From NCBI RefSeq assembly GCF_900105145.1, contig NZ_LT629752.1:1956001-2020000 (forward strand): a DNA stretch of 64,000 nucleotides. The letters run 5' to 3'. The number at the start of each line of letters is the position of its first letter. Position 1 is the first letter of the stretch. The stretch comes from Polaribacter sp. KT25b (GTDB lineage: Bacteria > Bacteroidota > Bacteroidia > Flavobacteriales > Flavobacteriaceae). The notes beneath the pieces are model-generated. The model saw only the letters and a program-made list of their open reading frames with translations, was not told the DNA's origin and made no database searches. Shown one piece after another: positions 51,404 to 60,570 of this stretch. A program made the position numbers and the translations under genes.

Positions 51404-52285
51404 CTAATTACTTACTTTAATTAAAGAGTTTAAATAATCTGCTAAAGTAGAATTATCAGGATCGCTAAAATCATTTGCTGGATTTCCATCAGAATTAGCA
51501 TCTTCATTAATTGTTAAAATACCATCACCATCATCATCTGCATCAGCATAATTTGGAGAACCATCTAAATCTGTATCATCATTTCTTGGATCACCATCTC
51601 CGTCTGGATCTTCAAAAAATGATGCAACACCATCGTTATCGTGATCTGTATCTTTTATAAAATCGTATAACTCTATTTTAAACATTAAGCACTCACTACC
51701 TAAAATACTAGTAGTTCCAGATGGCCCATAAGCTAAACCAGAAGGAAGAAACAAAATTCCCTTCCCACCATTTTCATAAGTAATAGGGCCATTATCTGTG
51801 ATATTATCTCCACCTTTAAATTTTGGAATTCCATAAGTCCAACCTCTAATTACACTATTTAGCGTAAGCCAAAGACCATTATTTTTATCAAAAGAAGCAC
51901 TAATACTATCTGTATTAACAATTCTTTTTCCTTCATATTTAACTAAAACAGAATCCATTACTGTAGGATAACCTTTTTCTACAGTTGGACTACCTACTCT
52001 ATTGGTGTAATAATAAAAAGTATAATCTATCTCATTATCTACAACATCATACTGCTCTAAATTTTCATCTTCAATAAGAGCAGTTTTACCTGAAACTAAT
52101 AATTTTACTTCATCTTCAGTTACATCATAATAATGATTACTTAAAAACTTCACTAAAGTATCACTGTCTATCAAAGCCTGTCCTTCATAATCAAAATTAT
52201 CTACATAGACTGAAGAAGACTCATCACAAGCATACACAATAGTTGCCAAAATTATTAATGCTAAAATGTTTTTTATTTTTGTCAT
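51404..52285 (-). CDS. FKBP-type peptidyl-prolyl isomerase lipoprotein with calcium-binding repeats
   Basis: Lipoprotein of 293 aa (lipobox TIVYAC, Cys20). The FKBP domain lies around residues 100-215: [51 protein letters not shown] and [12 protein letters not shown]. The C-terminal ~75 residues are thrombospondin-type-3/EF-hand-like repeats: [23 protein letters not shown] and [22 protein letters not shown], rich in Asp for calcium. The combination suggests a surface or periplasmic folding helper, similar to gliding-related FKBPs. The usual FKBP active-site residues are only partly conserved. Confidence 0.85.
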   Translation of the reverse strand: MTKIKNILALIILATIVYACDESSSVYVDNFDYEGQALIDSDTLVKFLSNHYYDVTEDEVKLLVSGKTALIEDENLEQYDVVDNEIDYTFYYYTNRVGSPTVEKGYPTVMDSVLVKYEGKRIVNTDSISASFDKNNGLWLTLNSVIRGWTYGIPKFKGGDNITDNGPITYENGGKGILFLPSGLAYGPSGTTSILGSECLMFKIELYDFIKDTDHDNDGVASFFEDPDGDGDPRNDDTDLDGSPNYADADDDGDGILTINEDANSDGNPANDFSDPDNSTLADYLNSLIKVSN

Positions 52286-52364
52286 TTATCCTTAAAATTT
52301 GTGGGCGCAATTTACCATTTTTATACCTTTGTAAAAAGACAAACGTTATTTTTTAACTTTTTTT

Positions 52365-52745
52365 ATGAGAATTGATAAATATTTATGGTGCATTCGAGTT
52401 TTTAAGACAAGAAGCATAGCAACAGCAGCTTGTAAAAAAGGACAAGTTAAGATCGAAAATAAGAGTATAAAACCCTCTAAAGAAGTATTTGGTAACGAAT
52501 TGATTTTAGTAAGAAAAAATCAAATAAATTATCAAATAAAAGTTTTAGATTTACCAGAAAGTAGAGTTGGTGCAAAAATAGTTGATCTTTATAAAAAAGA
52601 TGTAACTCCGAAAGAAGAATTTGAGAAAACAGAACTCTTAAAATACTCTAAGGATTATTACCGTAAAAAAGGCACGGGAAGACCTACTAAAAAAGATAGA
52701 AGAGATATTGAAGGATATCAAGAAGATACTGAAGAAAACTTATGA
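52365..52745 (+). CDS. hslR: S4-domain RNA-binding protein, HslR-like
   Basis: Protein of 126 aa. The S4 domain fills residues 1-60: MRIDKYLWCIRVFKTRSIATAACKKGQVKIENKS in two parts, followed by PSKEVFGNELI. The C-terminal tail is basic (KKGTGRPTKKDRRDIEGY). HslR/Hsp15 binds free 50S subunits carrying nascent chains after heat shock. The stop overlaps the next ATG by 4 nt (ATGA). No heat-shock promoter was identified. Confidence 0.88.
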   Translation: MRIDKYLWCIRVFKTRSIATAACKKGQVKIENKSIKPSKEVFGNELILVRKNQINYQIKVLDLPESRVGAKIVDLYKKDVTPKEEFEKTELLKYSKDYYRKKGTGRPTKKDRRDIEGYQEDTEENL

Positions 52746-53245
52746 CAACAGAAAAAAATATTATTTTAAATACTTTAAAAGTTAATCAGAAAATTAAAAG
52801 AATTGCTTATCAAATCTATGAAAGTAATAGTAATGAAAAAGAAGTTATTATTGCTGGTATAGTTGGTAATGGATATCTTTTTGCTGAAAAGCTAGTAGAA
52901 ATTCTTAAAGAAATTTCCTCTTTAAAAGTAACAATTTGCTTAGTAAAAATTAATAAAAAAAAGCCTTTAGCTCCAATTACTACAACATTAACTGTTGCTG
53001 ATTATAAAAATAAATCTTTAGTTTTAGTAGATGATGTTTTAAACTCTGGTACAACTTTAATCTATGGTGTAAAACACTTTTTAGAAGTTCCTTTAAAAAG
53101 GTTTAAAACGGCAGTATTAGTTAACAGAAATCATAAAAAATACCCTGTAAAAGCAGATTTTAAAGGTGTTTCTTTATCAACTTCTATTAAAGAACATGTT
53201 CATATCGATTTTACAGATAAAGAAATAAATGTGTATTTAATTTAA
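52742..53245 (+). CDS. Phosphoribosyltransferase-family protein
   Basis: Protein of 167 aa with a type I PRTase fold. The PRPP-binding motif is LVLVDDVLNSGTTLIYGV (about 96-113), preceded by VIIAGIVGNGYLFAEKLVEIL and KVTICLVKIN. It resembles PyrR or hypoxanthine PRTases, but the substrate loop is not diagnostic. Start overlaps the hslR stop by 4 nt, and its end overlaps the convergent shikimate kinase gene by 9 nt. Confidence 0.8.
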   Translation: MTTEKNIILNTLKVNQKIKRIAYQIYESNSNEKEVIIAGIVGNGYLFAEKLVEILKEISSLKVTICLVKINKKKPLAPITTTLTVADYKNKSLVLVDDVLNSGTTLIYGVKHFLEVPLKRFKTAVLVNRNHKKYPVKADFKGVSLSTSIKEHVHIDFTDKEINVYLI

Positions 53246-53752
53246 AAATTCTACTAATTCTTTAGCTACTTTCTTTTTTGATTTATCATCAATTTTTATA
53301 ATTTTTTTAGCTTGCTCATAGAAGAAGCGTCTTTCAAAAAGATGCTTAGCAACAAATTCTGGAATTTGATCATCATCTAAAGAAGCTATTAAAGGTCTTT
53401 TACTTTTCTTTTTTATCAACCTTTTTACCATTGTAGGTACATTACCTTGTAAATAGATAGACATTGTATCGTTTTTATTAATTTCTTCCATATTATTCGC
53501 ATAACACGGAGTTCCTCCACCCAAAGAAAGTATAAAATCTTCCTTTTTTGACAGTATTTGCTTTAAATATCTGTTCTCAATCAATCTAAAATAGATTTCT
53601 CCCTTTTCTTTAAAAATTTCTGAAATAGACATTTTTTCTTGGTCTATAATATAATCATCTAAGTCTATAAAACTCAAAGACAAATTTTTAGAAAGCATTT
53701 TACCAATACTTGATTTTCCAGATGCCATATATCCTAATAAAATAATTTTCAC
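53237..53752 (-). CDS. aroK: Shikimate kinase
   Basis: Phosphorylates shikimate at O3 in aromatic amino acid synthesis. The start GTG 53752 (MKIILLGYMASGKSS) gives 171 aa, the usual size; an upstream ATG at 53791 would add 13 lysine-rich residues. The P-loop GYMASGKSS, shikimate-binding DLDDYI, the ISEIFKEKGEIYFRLIE stretch, LSLGGGTPCY and the lid region RPLIAS are all present. Its promoter region faces the tRNA genes. Confidence 0.93.
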   Translation of the reverse strand: MKIILLGYMASGKSSIGKMLSKNLSLSFIDLDDYIIDQEKMSISEIFKEKGEIYFRLIENRYLKQILSKKEDFILSLGGGTPCYANNMEEINKNDTMSIYLQGNVPTMVKRLIKKKSKRPLIASLDDDQIPEFVAKHLFERRFFYEQAKKIIKIDDKSKKKVAKELVEFLN

Positions 53753-53821
53753 TTTTTTTATTTTTAGCAAATATCGATAAAATTTTTTCATTTTTATGCT
53801 TCAAATTCAAATGATAGGTAG

Positions 53822-53829
53822 TATATTTG
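53822..53829 (+). promoter_or_regulatory. -7 promoter box of the tRNA-Lys/tRNA-Leu unit
   Basis: TATATTTG matches TAnnTTTG, 18 nt before the tRNA-Lys 5' end. No clear -33 box. Confidence 0.5.
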
Positions 53830-53847
53830 CACCTCAATTAAAAAAAA

Positions 53848-53920
53848 GACCCGGTAGCTCAGTTGGTAGAGCATCTCCCTTTTAAGGAGATGGTCCTGGG
53901 TTCGAGCCCCAGCCTGGTCA
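53848..53920 (+). tRNA. tRNA-Lys (anticodon UUU)
   Basis: 73-nt cloverleaf. The anticodon stem TCTCC/GGAGA encloses CTTTTAA, so the anticodon is TTT. The D arm AGCTCAGTTGGTAGAGC and T arm CTGGGTTCGAGCCCCAG are standard. The acceptor stem GACCCGG/CCTGGTC has one C5-U68 mismatch. CCA is not encoded; A73 is the discriminator. Confidence 0.95.
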
Positions 53921-53924
53921 CTAC

Positions 53925-53957
53925 AAAAAAGTTAAGCAGTAATTGCTTAACTTTTTT
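53925..53957 (+). terminator. Terminator-like hairpin between the tRNA genes
   Basis: AAAAAAGTTAAGCA (53925-53938) and TGCTTAACTTTTTT (53944-53957), 14 bp, so tRNA-Lys may end here and tRNA-Leu be made from its own promoter or by readthrough. Confidence 0.75.
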
Positions 53958-53970
53958 AGTTTTATTTAAA

Positions 53971-54054
53971 GCGCACGTGGCGGAATTGGTAGACGCGCCA
54001 CCTTGAGGGGGTGGTATTCGCAAGGATGTGGAAGTTCGAATCTTCTCGTGCGCA
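53971..54054 (+). tRNA. tRNA-Leu (anticodon GAG)
   Basis: 84-nt class II tRNA with a long variable arm (TATTCGCAAGGATG). The acceptor stem GCGCACG/CGTGCGC is perfect, the anticodon stem CCACC/GGTGG encloses TTGAGGG, giving GAG, and the T loop is TTCGAAT. CCA is not encoded. Reads CUC and CUU codons. Confidence 0.95.
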
Positions 54055-54116
54055 CTTTTTTTATAATTATTTTTACTTCTTCACAAAATATTAACCTTTC
54101 TATACACTTTTATACT

Positions 54117-54124
54117 TAATTTTG
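54117..54124 (+). promoter_or_regulatory. -7 promoter box of the carboxypeptidase-like domain gene
   Basis: TAATTTTG matches TAnnTTTG and ends 5 nt before ATG 54130, predicting a near-leaderless mRNA. Confidence 0.45.
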
Positions 54125-54129
54125 CAGTT

Positions 54130-54930
54130 ATGCAAAGAAATCTAATAATTTTGTGCTTATTTATAAGTTTAAGCGCGTTCTCTCAAAAAGACAGTACACT
54201 TACTATTTTAAAAGGCCAAATTATACACGCCGAAACTAAACGTGCTTTAAGTGCGGCTCACGTTTTAAATTTAAATGCTGTTCTTGGTACAATTACAGAT
54301 GATAAAGGTTTTTTTAAATTATCCGCAAAAGCAAATGACACAATTCTTGTTTCTTATCTTGGATTTTCATCAATAAAACTAAAAATTACTAATGATTTAC
54401 TAAAAGGTAATGAATTAGAAATTGCACTTCATGAAAAACCTGAAGAAATTAAAGAGGTAATTATTAAATCTACACAATTAATTGGTGTCTTAGAAGTTGA
54501 TGTAAAAATGGTACCAAAAGACAAATTTACAAGAATACATATTAATGGATTGCCACAAACTTATGAAGTTGGTAAACCACAAAGTAGAAACTACTCCTCT
54601 CCTATCGCAGCGTTATTTCAACCTGTAGATTTTCTATACAGCCTTTTCGGAAAAAAACCTAAACAACTTAAAAAGCTTCAAAAATTAAAAAAAGAAGACG
54701 ATTTACGTAAAATGTTAGCGGGTAATTTTGATAGAGAGGTTATAATGGAATATCTAGAAATGGATAGACAAGAATTAACAGATTTAATTACTGATTGTAA
54801 TTACTCTGAATATTTTATTAAAAAAGCTTCTGATTTACAAATGATAGAAGCAGTTTTAGATTGTTATGAAAATCATAAAGCTCTTAAAAAAGGTAAAATA
54901 GAACGTAATAAACTTCCTGTAAAAAACTAA
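54130..54930 (+). CDS. Carboxypeptidase-regulatory-like domain protein, exported
   Basis: Protein of 266 aa with a signal peptide (1-18, ending AFSQ). The CarboxypepD_reg-like domain (about 25-100) reads LKGQIIHAETKRALSAAHVLNLN, GTITDDKGFFKLSAKANDTILVSYLGFSS and ALHEKPEEIKEVII, as in TonB-receptor N-termini, but no barrel follows. The second half (about 130-266) is helical and basic (FSLFGKKPKQLKKLQKLKKEDDL-like). Function unknown; likely an envelope structural protein. Confidence 0.75.
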   Translation: MQRNLIILCLFISLSAFSQKDSTLTILKGQIIHAETKRALSAAHVLNLNAVLGTITDDKGFFKLSAKANDTILVSYLGFSSIKLKITNDLLKGNELEIALHEKPEEIKEVIIKSTQLIGVLEVDVKMVPKDKFTRIHINGLPQTYEVGKPQSRNYSSPIAALFQPVDFLYSLFGKKPKQLKKLQKLKKEDDLRKMLAGNFDREVIMEYLEMDRQELTDLITDCNYSEYFIKKASDLQMIEAVLDCYENHKALKKGKIERNKLPVKN

Positions 54931-55385
54931 ACCTTTTTAAAATGAAAAGAGCCAAAAGGAATACTTTTGGCTCTAATCAACTATTAAAAACTAACTAATC
55001 TAAAATCTCATAAAAGAGTTTTTATTTAATAATAAGACGCTATTTTACTTTATAAGTTACAAATTTTGATAGGCTTTAACATAACTTTAAGAAATTAGAA
55101 TTATTATTTAAACTCATTAATTGTTCCATAAAAGACAAAAGCTCTTATTACATTTAATTCTAACTAGAAATATTTGTTTCTAACTTTTTAAAAACCCTAT
55201 AATTTACTGCTTTATTGTTACACATTAATTTGAAAAAAAAGTTCTAAAATCTTTAATCACTTTGTTTTAAATAGATTTTATCAAACTTAACATATTTATA
55301 ATTATACATTAATATGGTTAATATATATAATCAAAAAAAATCCAGCAAAAAGCCGGATTTTAAATGTATAAAAAGTTTTAAACTC
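54931..55385. other. 455-nt AT-rich intergenic region
   Basis: Begins with a hairpin AGAGCCAAAAG/CTTTTGGCTCT (54948-54974) without a good T-tract, a probable weak terminator of the preceding gene. The rest to 55330 shows no reading frame or clear structure. It ends with the terminator of the SPFH gene. Confidence 0.6.
55332..55360 (-). terminator. Terminator of the SPFH-domain gene
   Basis: On the minus strand ATCCGGC-TTTTT-GCTGGAT (one G-U) followed by eight T. Confidence 0.8.
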
Positions 55386-56216
55386 TTATTGATTACCTAA
55401 AATAATTGGCATTCCAGATTTACCAGAACCAATAATAATTACTTTACTATTTGTAGATTTAGAAAGTTCTAAAGTAGCTCCAATACCTTTTTCTTGTAAA
55501 ATTTTATCTGTTAAAGATTCACTTAAAATTTTATTTGCTACAGCTTTACCTTCTGCATCAATTTTTTGTCTTTTAGCCTCTTTTTCTGCTTTTGCTATTC
55601 TAAATTCATATTCTAAAGATTCTTGCTCTTGTTTTAACTTCGTTTCAATTGCTGTTCTAATTGTAGTTGGCAACTTAACATCTTCAACCAAAACACGTGT
55701 AACTAACAAATATTGATCTTTTAAAACTATTTTAATTTCATCTAAAATTTCTTGTTCAATTACATCTCTTTTACTAGAATATAATTGTTCTGGTGTATAA
55801 CGACCAACAACACTTCTTGCTGCTGCATTAATAGCAGGATCTAATAATTCACGTTCATAATCTTCTCCTTTAGTTTTTATTAGTAATCCTAAGTTTTTAA
55901 ACTCTGGTTCGTACCAAATAGTACCGTTTACTTTAACTTCTAATCCGTTTACGGAAAGTACATTCATTTCATCAGAAATAGATTGCTGACGAACTTTTCT
56001 TACGATCATTCTGTTCCAAGGAGCCACAATATGAAATCCTTCACTATACGTTTTTTCTGTATTTACACCATTTCCTAAAGATTCAAAAATAACTCCTCCT
56101 TCTCCAGGACCAATAGTTATTGTAGATTTTGAAAATAAAATTATTACTGCCACGATTACTACAACAATGAATATTCCACCTTTTGGGAATTTAAGTTCCA
56201 TTTGATTATTTGCCAT
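55386..56216 (-). CDS. SPFH/Band 7 (prohibitin-like) membrane protein
   Basis: Protein of 276 aa. One transmembrane helix near the N-terminus (about 12-32: GGIFIVVVIVAVIILFSKSTI) anchors a Band 7 domain (about 35-200: GEGGVIFESLGNGVNTEKTYSEGFHIVAPWNRM). A coiled-coil stretch (about 195-240) is followed by GSGKSGMPIILGNQ. Prohibitin-like proteins form ring oligomers and stabilise membrane proteins or membrane proteases such as FtsH. No NfeD partner is adjacent. Single-gene unit. Confidence 0.9.
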   Translation of the reverse strand: MANNQMELKFPKGGIFIVVVIVAVIILFSKSTITIGPGEGGVIFESLGNGVNTEKTYSEGFHIVAPWNRMIVRKVRQQSISDEMNVLSVNGLEVKVNGTIWYEPEFKNLGLLIKTKGEDYERELLDPAINAAARSVVGRYTPEQLYSSKRDVIEQEILDEIKIVLKDQYLLVTRVLVEDVKLPTTIRTAIETKLKQEQESLEYEFRIAKAEKEAKRQKIDAEGKAVANKILSESLTDKILQEKGIGATLELSKSTNSKVIIIGSGKSGMPIILGNQ

Positions 56217-56259
56217 TCTATATATTTTTAAATTTTATCAAATTTACAATATAAGTTCT

Positions 56260-57153
56260 TTAAACACAATCTATATATTCACAATCTTCAGAAACATCCA
56301 TTTCTAAAGTAATATGCTCTAAATAAAAATCATCATGTAAAACTTTTCTAATTTCTTTTTTAACTTCATCTGCTTTTTGCCAAGAAATGCTTTTATCAAA
56401 CATTAAAAGATGAACTGTTAAAATATTATATTCACCATCCATTGTCCATAAATGACAATCATGAATACTTTTTACTTCTTTATTTTCAAGAATTTTAGTT
56501 TTTATTTTATCAACAGAAATAGCGATTGGAGTTCCTTGTAAAATAATTCTGATACTTTCTTGCCCATTATTAAAAACATTAGATAAAATATATAAAGCAA
56601 TTAATAAAGATAAAATTGGATCTAATATTGGCACATTCCAAAATTGCATTACTATACTTGCAATTAATACCGAAACCCAACCTAAAACGTCTTCTAGCAT
56701 ATGTAAAGAAACCACTCGTTCATTAATTGATGTTCCTTTTTGAAGTTTTAAAACTGCTGCTCCGTTTACTATAATTCCTAAAATAGCAAACCACATCATT
56801 CCTTTTGCGTCTGATTCTTCTGGATTTATAATTCTAGGAATTGCATTAAAAATAATAATAACAGAACCAACAAGTAAGATAATAGAATTAATAATAGCTC
56901 CTAAAAGTGAAAACCTTTTGTAACCATAAGAATAATTTTTTGTTGCTTTTTTGTTTGATATTTTTTGAAAATACCATGCCATTCCTAAACTTAAACTATC
57001 TCCTAAATCATGAATTGCATCAGAAGTTATTGCTAAACTGTTAGTATAAATTCCGCCAATAAACTCAATTATAGTAAAGAATAAATTTAGAAAAAAAGCA
57101 ATTTTTATATTTTCTGTTGATGAATTTTCATGATGATGATGATGATATCCCAT
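56260..57153 (-). CDS. Cation diffusion facilitator metal exporter
   Basis: Inner-membrane protein of 297 aa exporting Zn2+ or related divalent metals. A His cluster (MGYHHHHHENSS) begins the protein. Six helices carry the metal-site motifs TSDAIHDLGDSLSLG (about 39-53, HxxxD) and LHMLEDVLGWVSVL (about 149-162). The C-terminal cytoplasmic domain has HDCHLWTMDGEYNILTVHL and ends in SEDCEYIDC. Probably Zn2+ by the H/D sites, but metal choice is not certain. Confidence 0.92.
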   Translation of the reverse strand: MGYHHHHHENSSTENIKIAFFLNLFFTIIEFIGGIYTNSLAITSDAIHDLGDSLSLGMAWYFQKISNKKATKNYSYGYKRFSLLGAIINSIILLVGSVIIIFNAIPRIINPEESDAKGMMWFAILGIIVNGAAVLKLQKGTSINERVVSLHMLEDVLGWVSVLIASIVMQFWNVPILDPILSLLIALYILSNVFNNGQESIRIILQGTPIAISVDKIKTKILENKEVKSIHDCHLWTMDGEYNILTVHLLMFDKSISWQKADEVKKEIRKVLHDDFYLEHITLEMDVSEDCEYIDCV

Positions 57154-57199
57154 ATTGTTTTTTTAAATAGACATTTTTATAAATTAAAAGATGCAATTC

Positions 57200-57592
57200 T
57201 TAATCTTCATTTAATCTATCCTTTACAAATTCAATCTCTGTTTTACCGTGTTCTTTTGGGTGTCCATTTTCATCCAAAGAAACCATAACAATTCTATCAA
57301 CATCAATAATTGTTTTTCTAGTTAATTTATTTCTAACATTACATGTTAAAGTAATAGAAGTTCTACCAAATTTTACAACATCGATACCAATTTCTATAAT
57401 ATCTCCTTGTTTTGCAGAACTTTTAAAATCAATTTCCGACATGTATTTAGTAACGGTTCTTGCTGTCTCTAACTGAATAATTGCATAAATTGCTACTTCT
57501 TCATCAATAAATTGCAATAATTTACCACCAAATAAAGTTCCATTTGGGTTTAAATCTTCTGGTTTTACCCATTTTCTTGTGTGAAATCTCAT
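57200..57592 (-). CDS. Acyl-CoA thioesterase, hot-dog fold (YciA-like)
   Basis: Protein of 130 aa. NPNGTLFGGKLLQFIDEEVAIYA contains the catalytic Asp in the GG(K/R)LLxxxD pattern; FKSSAKQGDIIEIGIDVVKFGRTSITLTCNVRN is the conserved beta region. Typical of YciA thioesterases that hydrolyse acyl-CoA. It sits alone 47 nt after the CDF gene, with the vWA-like gene upstream (20 nt), so it may be in one unit with both. Confidence 0.88.
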   Translation of the reverse strand: MRFHTRKWVKPEDLNPNGTLFGGKLLQFIDEEVAIYAIIQLETARTVTKYMSEIDFKSSAKQGDIIEIGIDVVKFGRTSITLTCNVRNKLTRKTIIDVDRIVMVSLDENGHPKEHGKTEIEFVKDRLNED

Positions 57593-57611
57593 ATACTTTT
57601 TTTCTTATTTA

Positions 57612-59639
57612 TTAAATTTTTCCATGATATTTTCTGATAAACCATTCTATTGATAACAAACAAATTACAATACCTAAAAACCATTTCCAATCAATTAAAT
57701 TCTGCTGTTTTACAGATGATTTTTGAACCGTATAAAAAGACTCGTTTGTTAAAAGTTCTTTCGATAAATCATCAACTTGGTTTTTGTAAAACAGCTTTCC
57801 TCCAGTTTTTGTTGCTAATTGTTGCAACTTATTTACGTTGGCATTTGTAAATTGTTCTTCAATTTGATAATCAGTTATTTTAAAACGACCGTATTTATTT
57901 ATTTTCTGATTTAAAACTTCCACTTTATACGTATAATCTCCGGAAGTAAGATTCTCTATTTCTACCTGATAAGAATTATGAATTAATGAAAAAGGAATTT
58001 TTGAAACTTCTTTTGTTTCTGTATTTGTAATTGAAATTTCTAAAGCTGCTCTTGCATCAAATTGATAATTTTTATCTGTATAAAATGCTGATATATTTAT
58101 TGTTGAATTTGCTGGGTATAAACTTTCTGCATTAATTTCTAATCGATTTCTTTTTTTATTCGATGCTAAAAACTGCACTAAACTTCCTGTAAATTTATCA
58201 AACTCTTCAAAAGAATTTGTGTTTAAAAAACTAGCTGCTCTCCATTTCCAAATTCCTTCACCAAACAAAACTGCTGATTTTTGATTATTGATATCAAAAG
58301 TTGCCAATAAAGATTGTTTTGTTACAACTCCGTTTATATTCTGATACAATAAAGTTTGATGTTCTTTAGAAATAACAACTTCTCCAAACTTGTCTTTTAA
58401 TGGTGGAAAATTAGAAAAACCAATATCTTCTTGTAAAAAAGTTAAAAAACCATCATTGTAAATTGCGCCATAATTTTCTGTTTGATTGATAGCATTTTTG
58501 GTAAAACCTAGTTGTTGTTTATTGATGAAATTCCAGTCTGTATTTGAACCAGAAATCAATAAATAATTACTATTATTCTGTTTTAAATCAGAAATAAAAT
58601 GATTAAACTTATTATTTAATTGATATAAAATAACTAACTGGTAATCATATAAATTATTCTTAAATTTATCAATCAAAAAAACATCTACAGTACGTTGTTT
58701 ATTACTTTCAATAGATTTTTTTAAAGCACCAATATCTGGATGTAAAACTGAAGTTAAAATCAATACTTTTGTCTGCTCATCAATTACTTCTACAGAAAAA
58801 TTTTTACTATTATTTTTTGTATTTTTCTCGTTATTTATTTTTCTGATGGAAGCTGTGTAATATTGCAATCCTTCTTTTGTTGAAGTTAAATTTGCTGTAA
58901 TTGTTGCTGATTTTTTATCCGAAGAAAAAGTAACATCTTTTCTAAAAACTGTTTTTCCTTCATTAAAAATTGAAAATTGAGTTGTTACATTTTCATTGCC
59001 TTCGTAATTTAAAATAACCTCAACAGGAAATTTATTTTTAATATAACTGTATTTATTTACGTTTAACTGTGTAATTTTTACATCAACATATTTTGTTGTA
59101 TCACCAATTACAATTGGATAAATTGGCTGTTTTGTATTTAAAAACTCATAATCAGAACCAATTGTTTGGTTACCATCTGTAATTAAAATTATCGGGGCAA
59201 TTTTTTCTTTATACAATTCATCAATTCCTGTAATTGCGGCTTCAATATTGGTTTCATTTTCAGAAAAAGAAAAACTATCTAAAACTTGCAAATCCTTACC
59301 AAAAGTGAATTGCTTTACAGAAAACTTATTTTTTAAATCATTGTTATTCTTAATGGTAGCGATAATGCCTTTTACATTTTTATCTTCTTTAAAAAACGGA
59401 ACAGATTTAGAATTATCAGCCAAAACAGCTAAAATTGGTTTTTCATTTTCTATTACTGTATTTTCAATTGTAGGATTTATCAGCAATAAAATCAACAAAA
59501 ACAAACTTAATGTTTTTAAAACAAAGAGCAAATTTGTAACTTTTGGTTTGTTTTTTACTTTGTAATAATATTGAAAAAATGCTATTGATAGACTCAATAA
59601 CAGCGCTAAAATGGTGTATAAAATTGTGGCTATTTGCAA
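57612..59639 (-). CDS. Membrane protein with a von Willebrand factor A-like domain
   Basis: Protein of 675 aa from TTG 59639, which follows a TATCTTTA box; an alternative start at 59684 adds 15 residues. Two N-terminal helices (about 4-22 and 37-55) precede a vWA-like fold starting ILAVLADNSKSVPFF, where the metal site DxSxS is altered to DNSKS. LLITDGNQT is the second acidic motif. A large extracytoplasmic region follows, and a single helix (about 645-665: WKWFLGIVICLLSIEWFI) ends the protein. It resembles aerotolerance/BatA-type proteins without MoxR partner nearby. Function unknown. Confidence 0.7.
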   Translation of the reverse strand: MQIATILYTILALLLSLSIAFFQYYYKVKNKPKVTNLLFVLKTLSLFLLILLLINPTIENTVIENEKPILAVLADNSKSVPFFKEDKNVKGIIATIKNNNDLKNKFSVKQFTFGKDLQVLDSFSFSENETNIEAAITGIDELYKEKIAPIILITDGNQTIGSDYEFLNTKQPIYPIVIGDTTKYVDVKITQLNVNKYSYIKNKFPVEVILNYEGNENVTTQFSIFNEGKTVFRKDVTFSSDKKSATITANLTSTKEGLQYYTASIRKINNEKNTKNNSKNFSVEVIDEQTKVLILTSVLHPDIGALKKSIESNKQRTVDVFLIDKFKNNLYDYQLVILYQLNNKFNHFISDLKQNNSNYLLISGSNTDWNFINKQQLGFTKNAINQTENYGAIYNDGFLTFLQEDIGFSNFPPLKDKFGEVVISKEHQTLLYQNINGVVTKQSLLATFDINNQKSAVLFGEGIWKWRAASFLNTNSFEEFDKFTGSLVQFLASNKKRNRLEINAESLYPANSTINISAFYTDKNYQFDARAALEISITNTETKEVSKIPFSLIHNSYQVEIENLTSGDYTYKVEVLNQKINKYGRFKITDYQIEEQFTNANVNKLQQLATKTGGKLFYKNQVDDLSKELLTNESFYTVQKSSVKQQNLIDWKWFLGIVICLLSIEWFIRKYHGKI

Positions 59640-59682
59640 TGATTTTATTTTAACATAAAGATATAAAGAACTATCTAAAAAC

Positions 59683-59714
59683 AAAAAACCTGCAACGTTA
59701 AATGTTGCAGGTTT
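59683..59714 (-). terminator. Terminator of fabG
   Basis: AAACCTGCAAC (59686-59696) and GTTGCAGGTTT (59704-59714) with a T-rich end on the minus strand. Confidence 0.85.
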
Positions 59715-59737
59715 CCTATTATTTTATTCTTTCAATT

Positions 59738-60484
59738 CTAGGTTAACATTCCTCCATCAACAGAAAGTGTTTGTCCTGTAATATAAGAGCTCATATCTGA
59801 AGCTAAAAACACACAGGCATTTGCAATATCTTCTGGTGTTCCTCCTCTTTTTAAAGGAATTCCATCTCGCCAACTTTGCACAGTTGCTTCGTCTAATTTA
59901 TCTGTCATTTCTGTTTCAATAAATCCAGGAGCAATTACGTTACTTCTAATGTTTCTAGAACCTAACTCTAAAGCTACAGATTTAGAAAACCCAACAATAC
60001 CAGCTTTAGAAGCTGCATAATTTGTTTGACCAGCATTTCCTTTTAAACCAACAACAGAACTCATATTTATAATAGAACCTGCTCTTTGTTTCATCATAGG
60101 ACGAATAACTGCTTTCGTTAAATTAAAAACCGATTTTAAATTTACTTCAATTACTTTATCAAAATCATCTTCAGAAATACGCATTAACAAATTATCTTTT
60201 GTAATTCCGGCATTATTTACTAAAATATCAATTGCACCAAATTCTTTTAAAACTTCTTTGGCTAATTCTTGAGCTGCATCAAAATTTGCTGCGTTAGATT
60301 GATATCCTTTAGCAGAAACTCCGTAAGACTTTAATTCTTCTTCTAACGCATTTGCAGCATCTACAGAAGAACTATACGTAAAAGCAACATTTGCACCTTG
60401 TTTTGCAAATTCAACTGCAATTCCACGTCCAATTCCTCTAGTTGCACCCGTTATTATTGCTGATTTATTTTCTAGTAATTTCAT
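59738..60484 (-). CDS. fabG: 3-oxoacyl-ACP reductase
   Basis: SDR enzyme of 248 aa reducing 3-oxoacyl-ACP in fatty-acid synthesis with NADPH. TGATRGIGRGIA (cofactor motif), NNAGITKDNLLMRISEDDFD, the catalytic SSVVGLKGNAGQTNYAASKAG (Ser, Tyr-x-x-x-Lys) and VAPGFIETEMTDKL are canonical for FabG. It is separated from sucD by its own terminator-bearing gap. Confident. Confidence 0.97.
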   Translation of the reverse strand: MKLLENKSAIITGATRGIGRGIAVEFAKQGANVAFTYSSSVDAANALEEELKSYGVSAKGYQSNAANFDAAQELAKEVLKEFGAIDILVNNAGITKDNLLMRISEDDFDKVIEVNLKSVFNLTKAVIRPMMKQRAGSIINMSSVVGLKGNAGQTNYAASKAGIVGFSKSVALELGSRNIRSNVIAPGFIETEMTDKLDEATVQSWRDGIPLKRGGTPEDIANACVFLASDMSSYITGQTLSVDGGMLT

Positions 60485-60516
60485 ATTTTATTGTTTAGTT
60501 AATTATCAAATATAAA

Positions 60517-60544
60517 AAAGAAATTCCCGTTTTCACGGGAATTT
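60517..60544 (-). terminator. Terminator of sucD
   Basis: AAATTCCCGT (60521-60530) and ACGGGAATTT (60535-60544); the minus strand continues C then a T-run. Confidence 0.8.
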
Positions 60545-60570
60545 ATATATCATTCTCTATTAAGAAAAGA

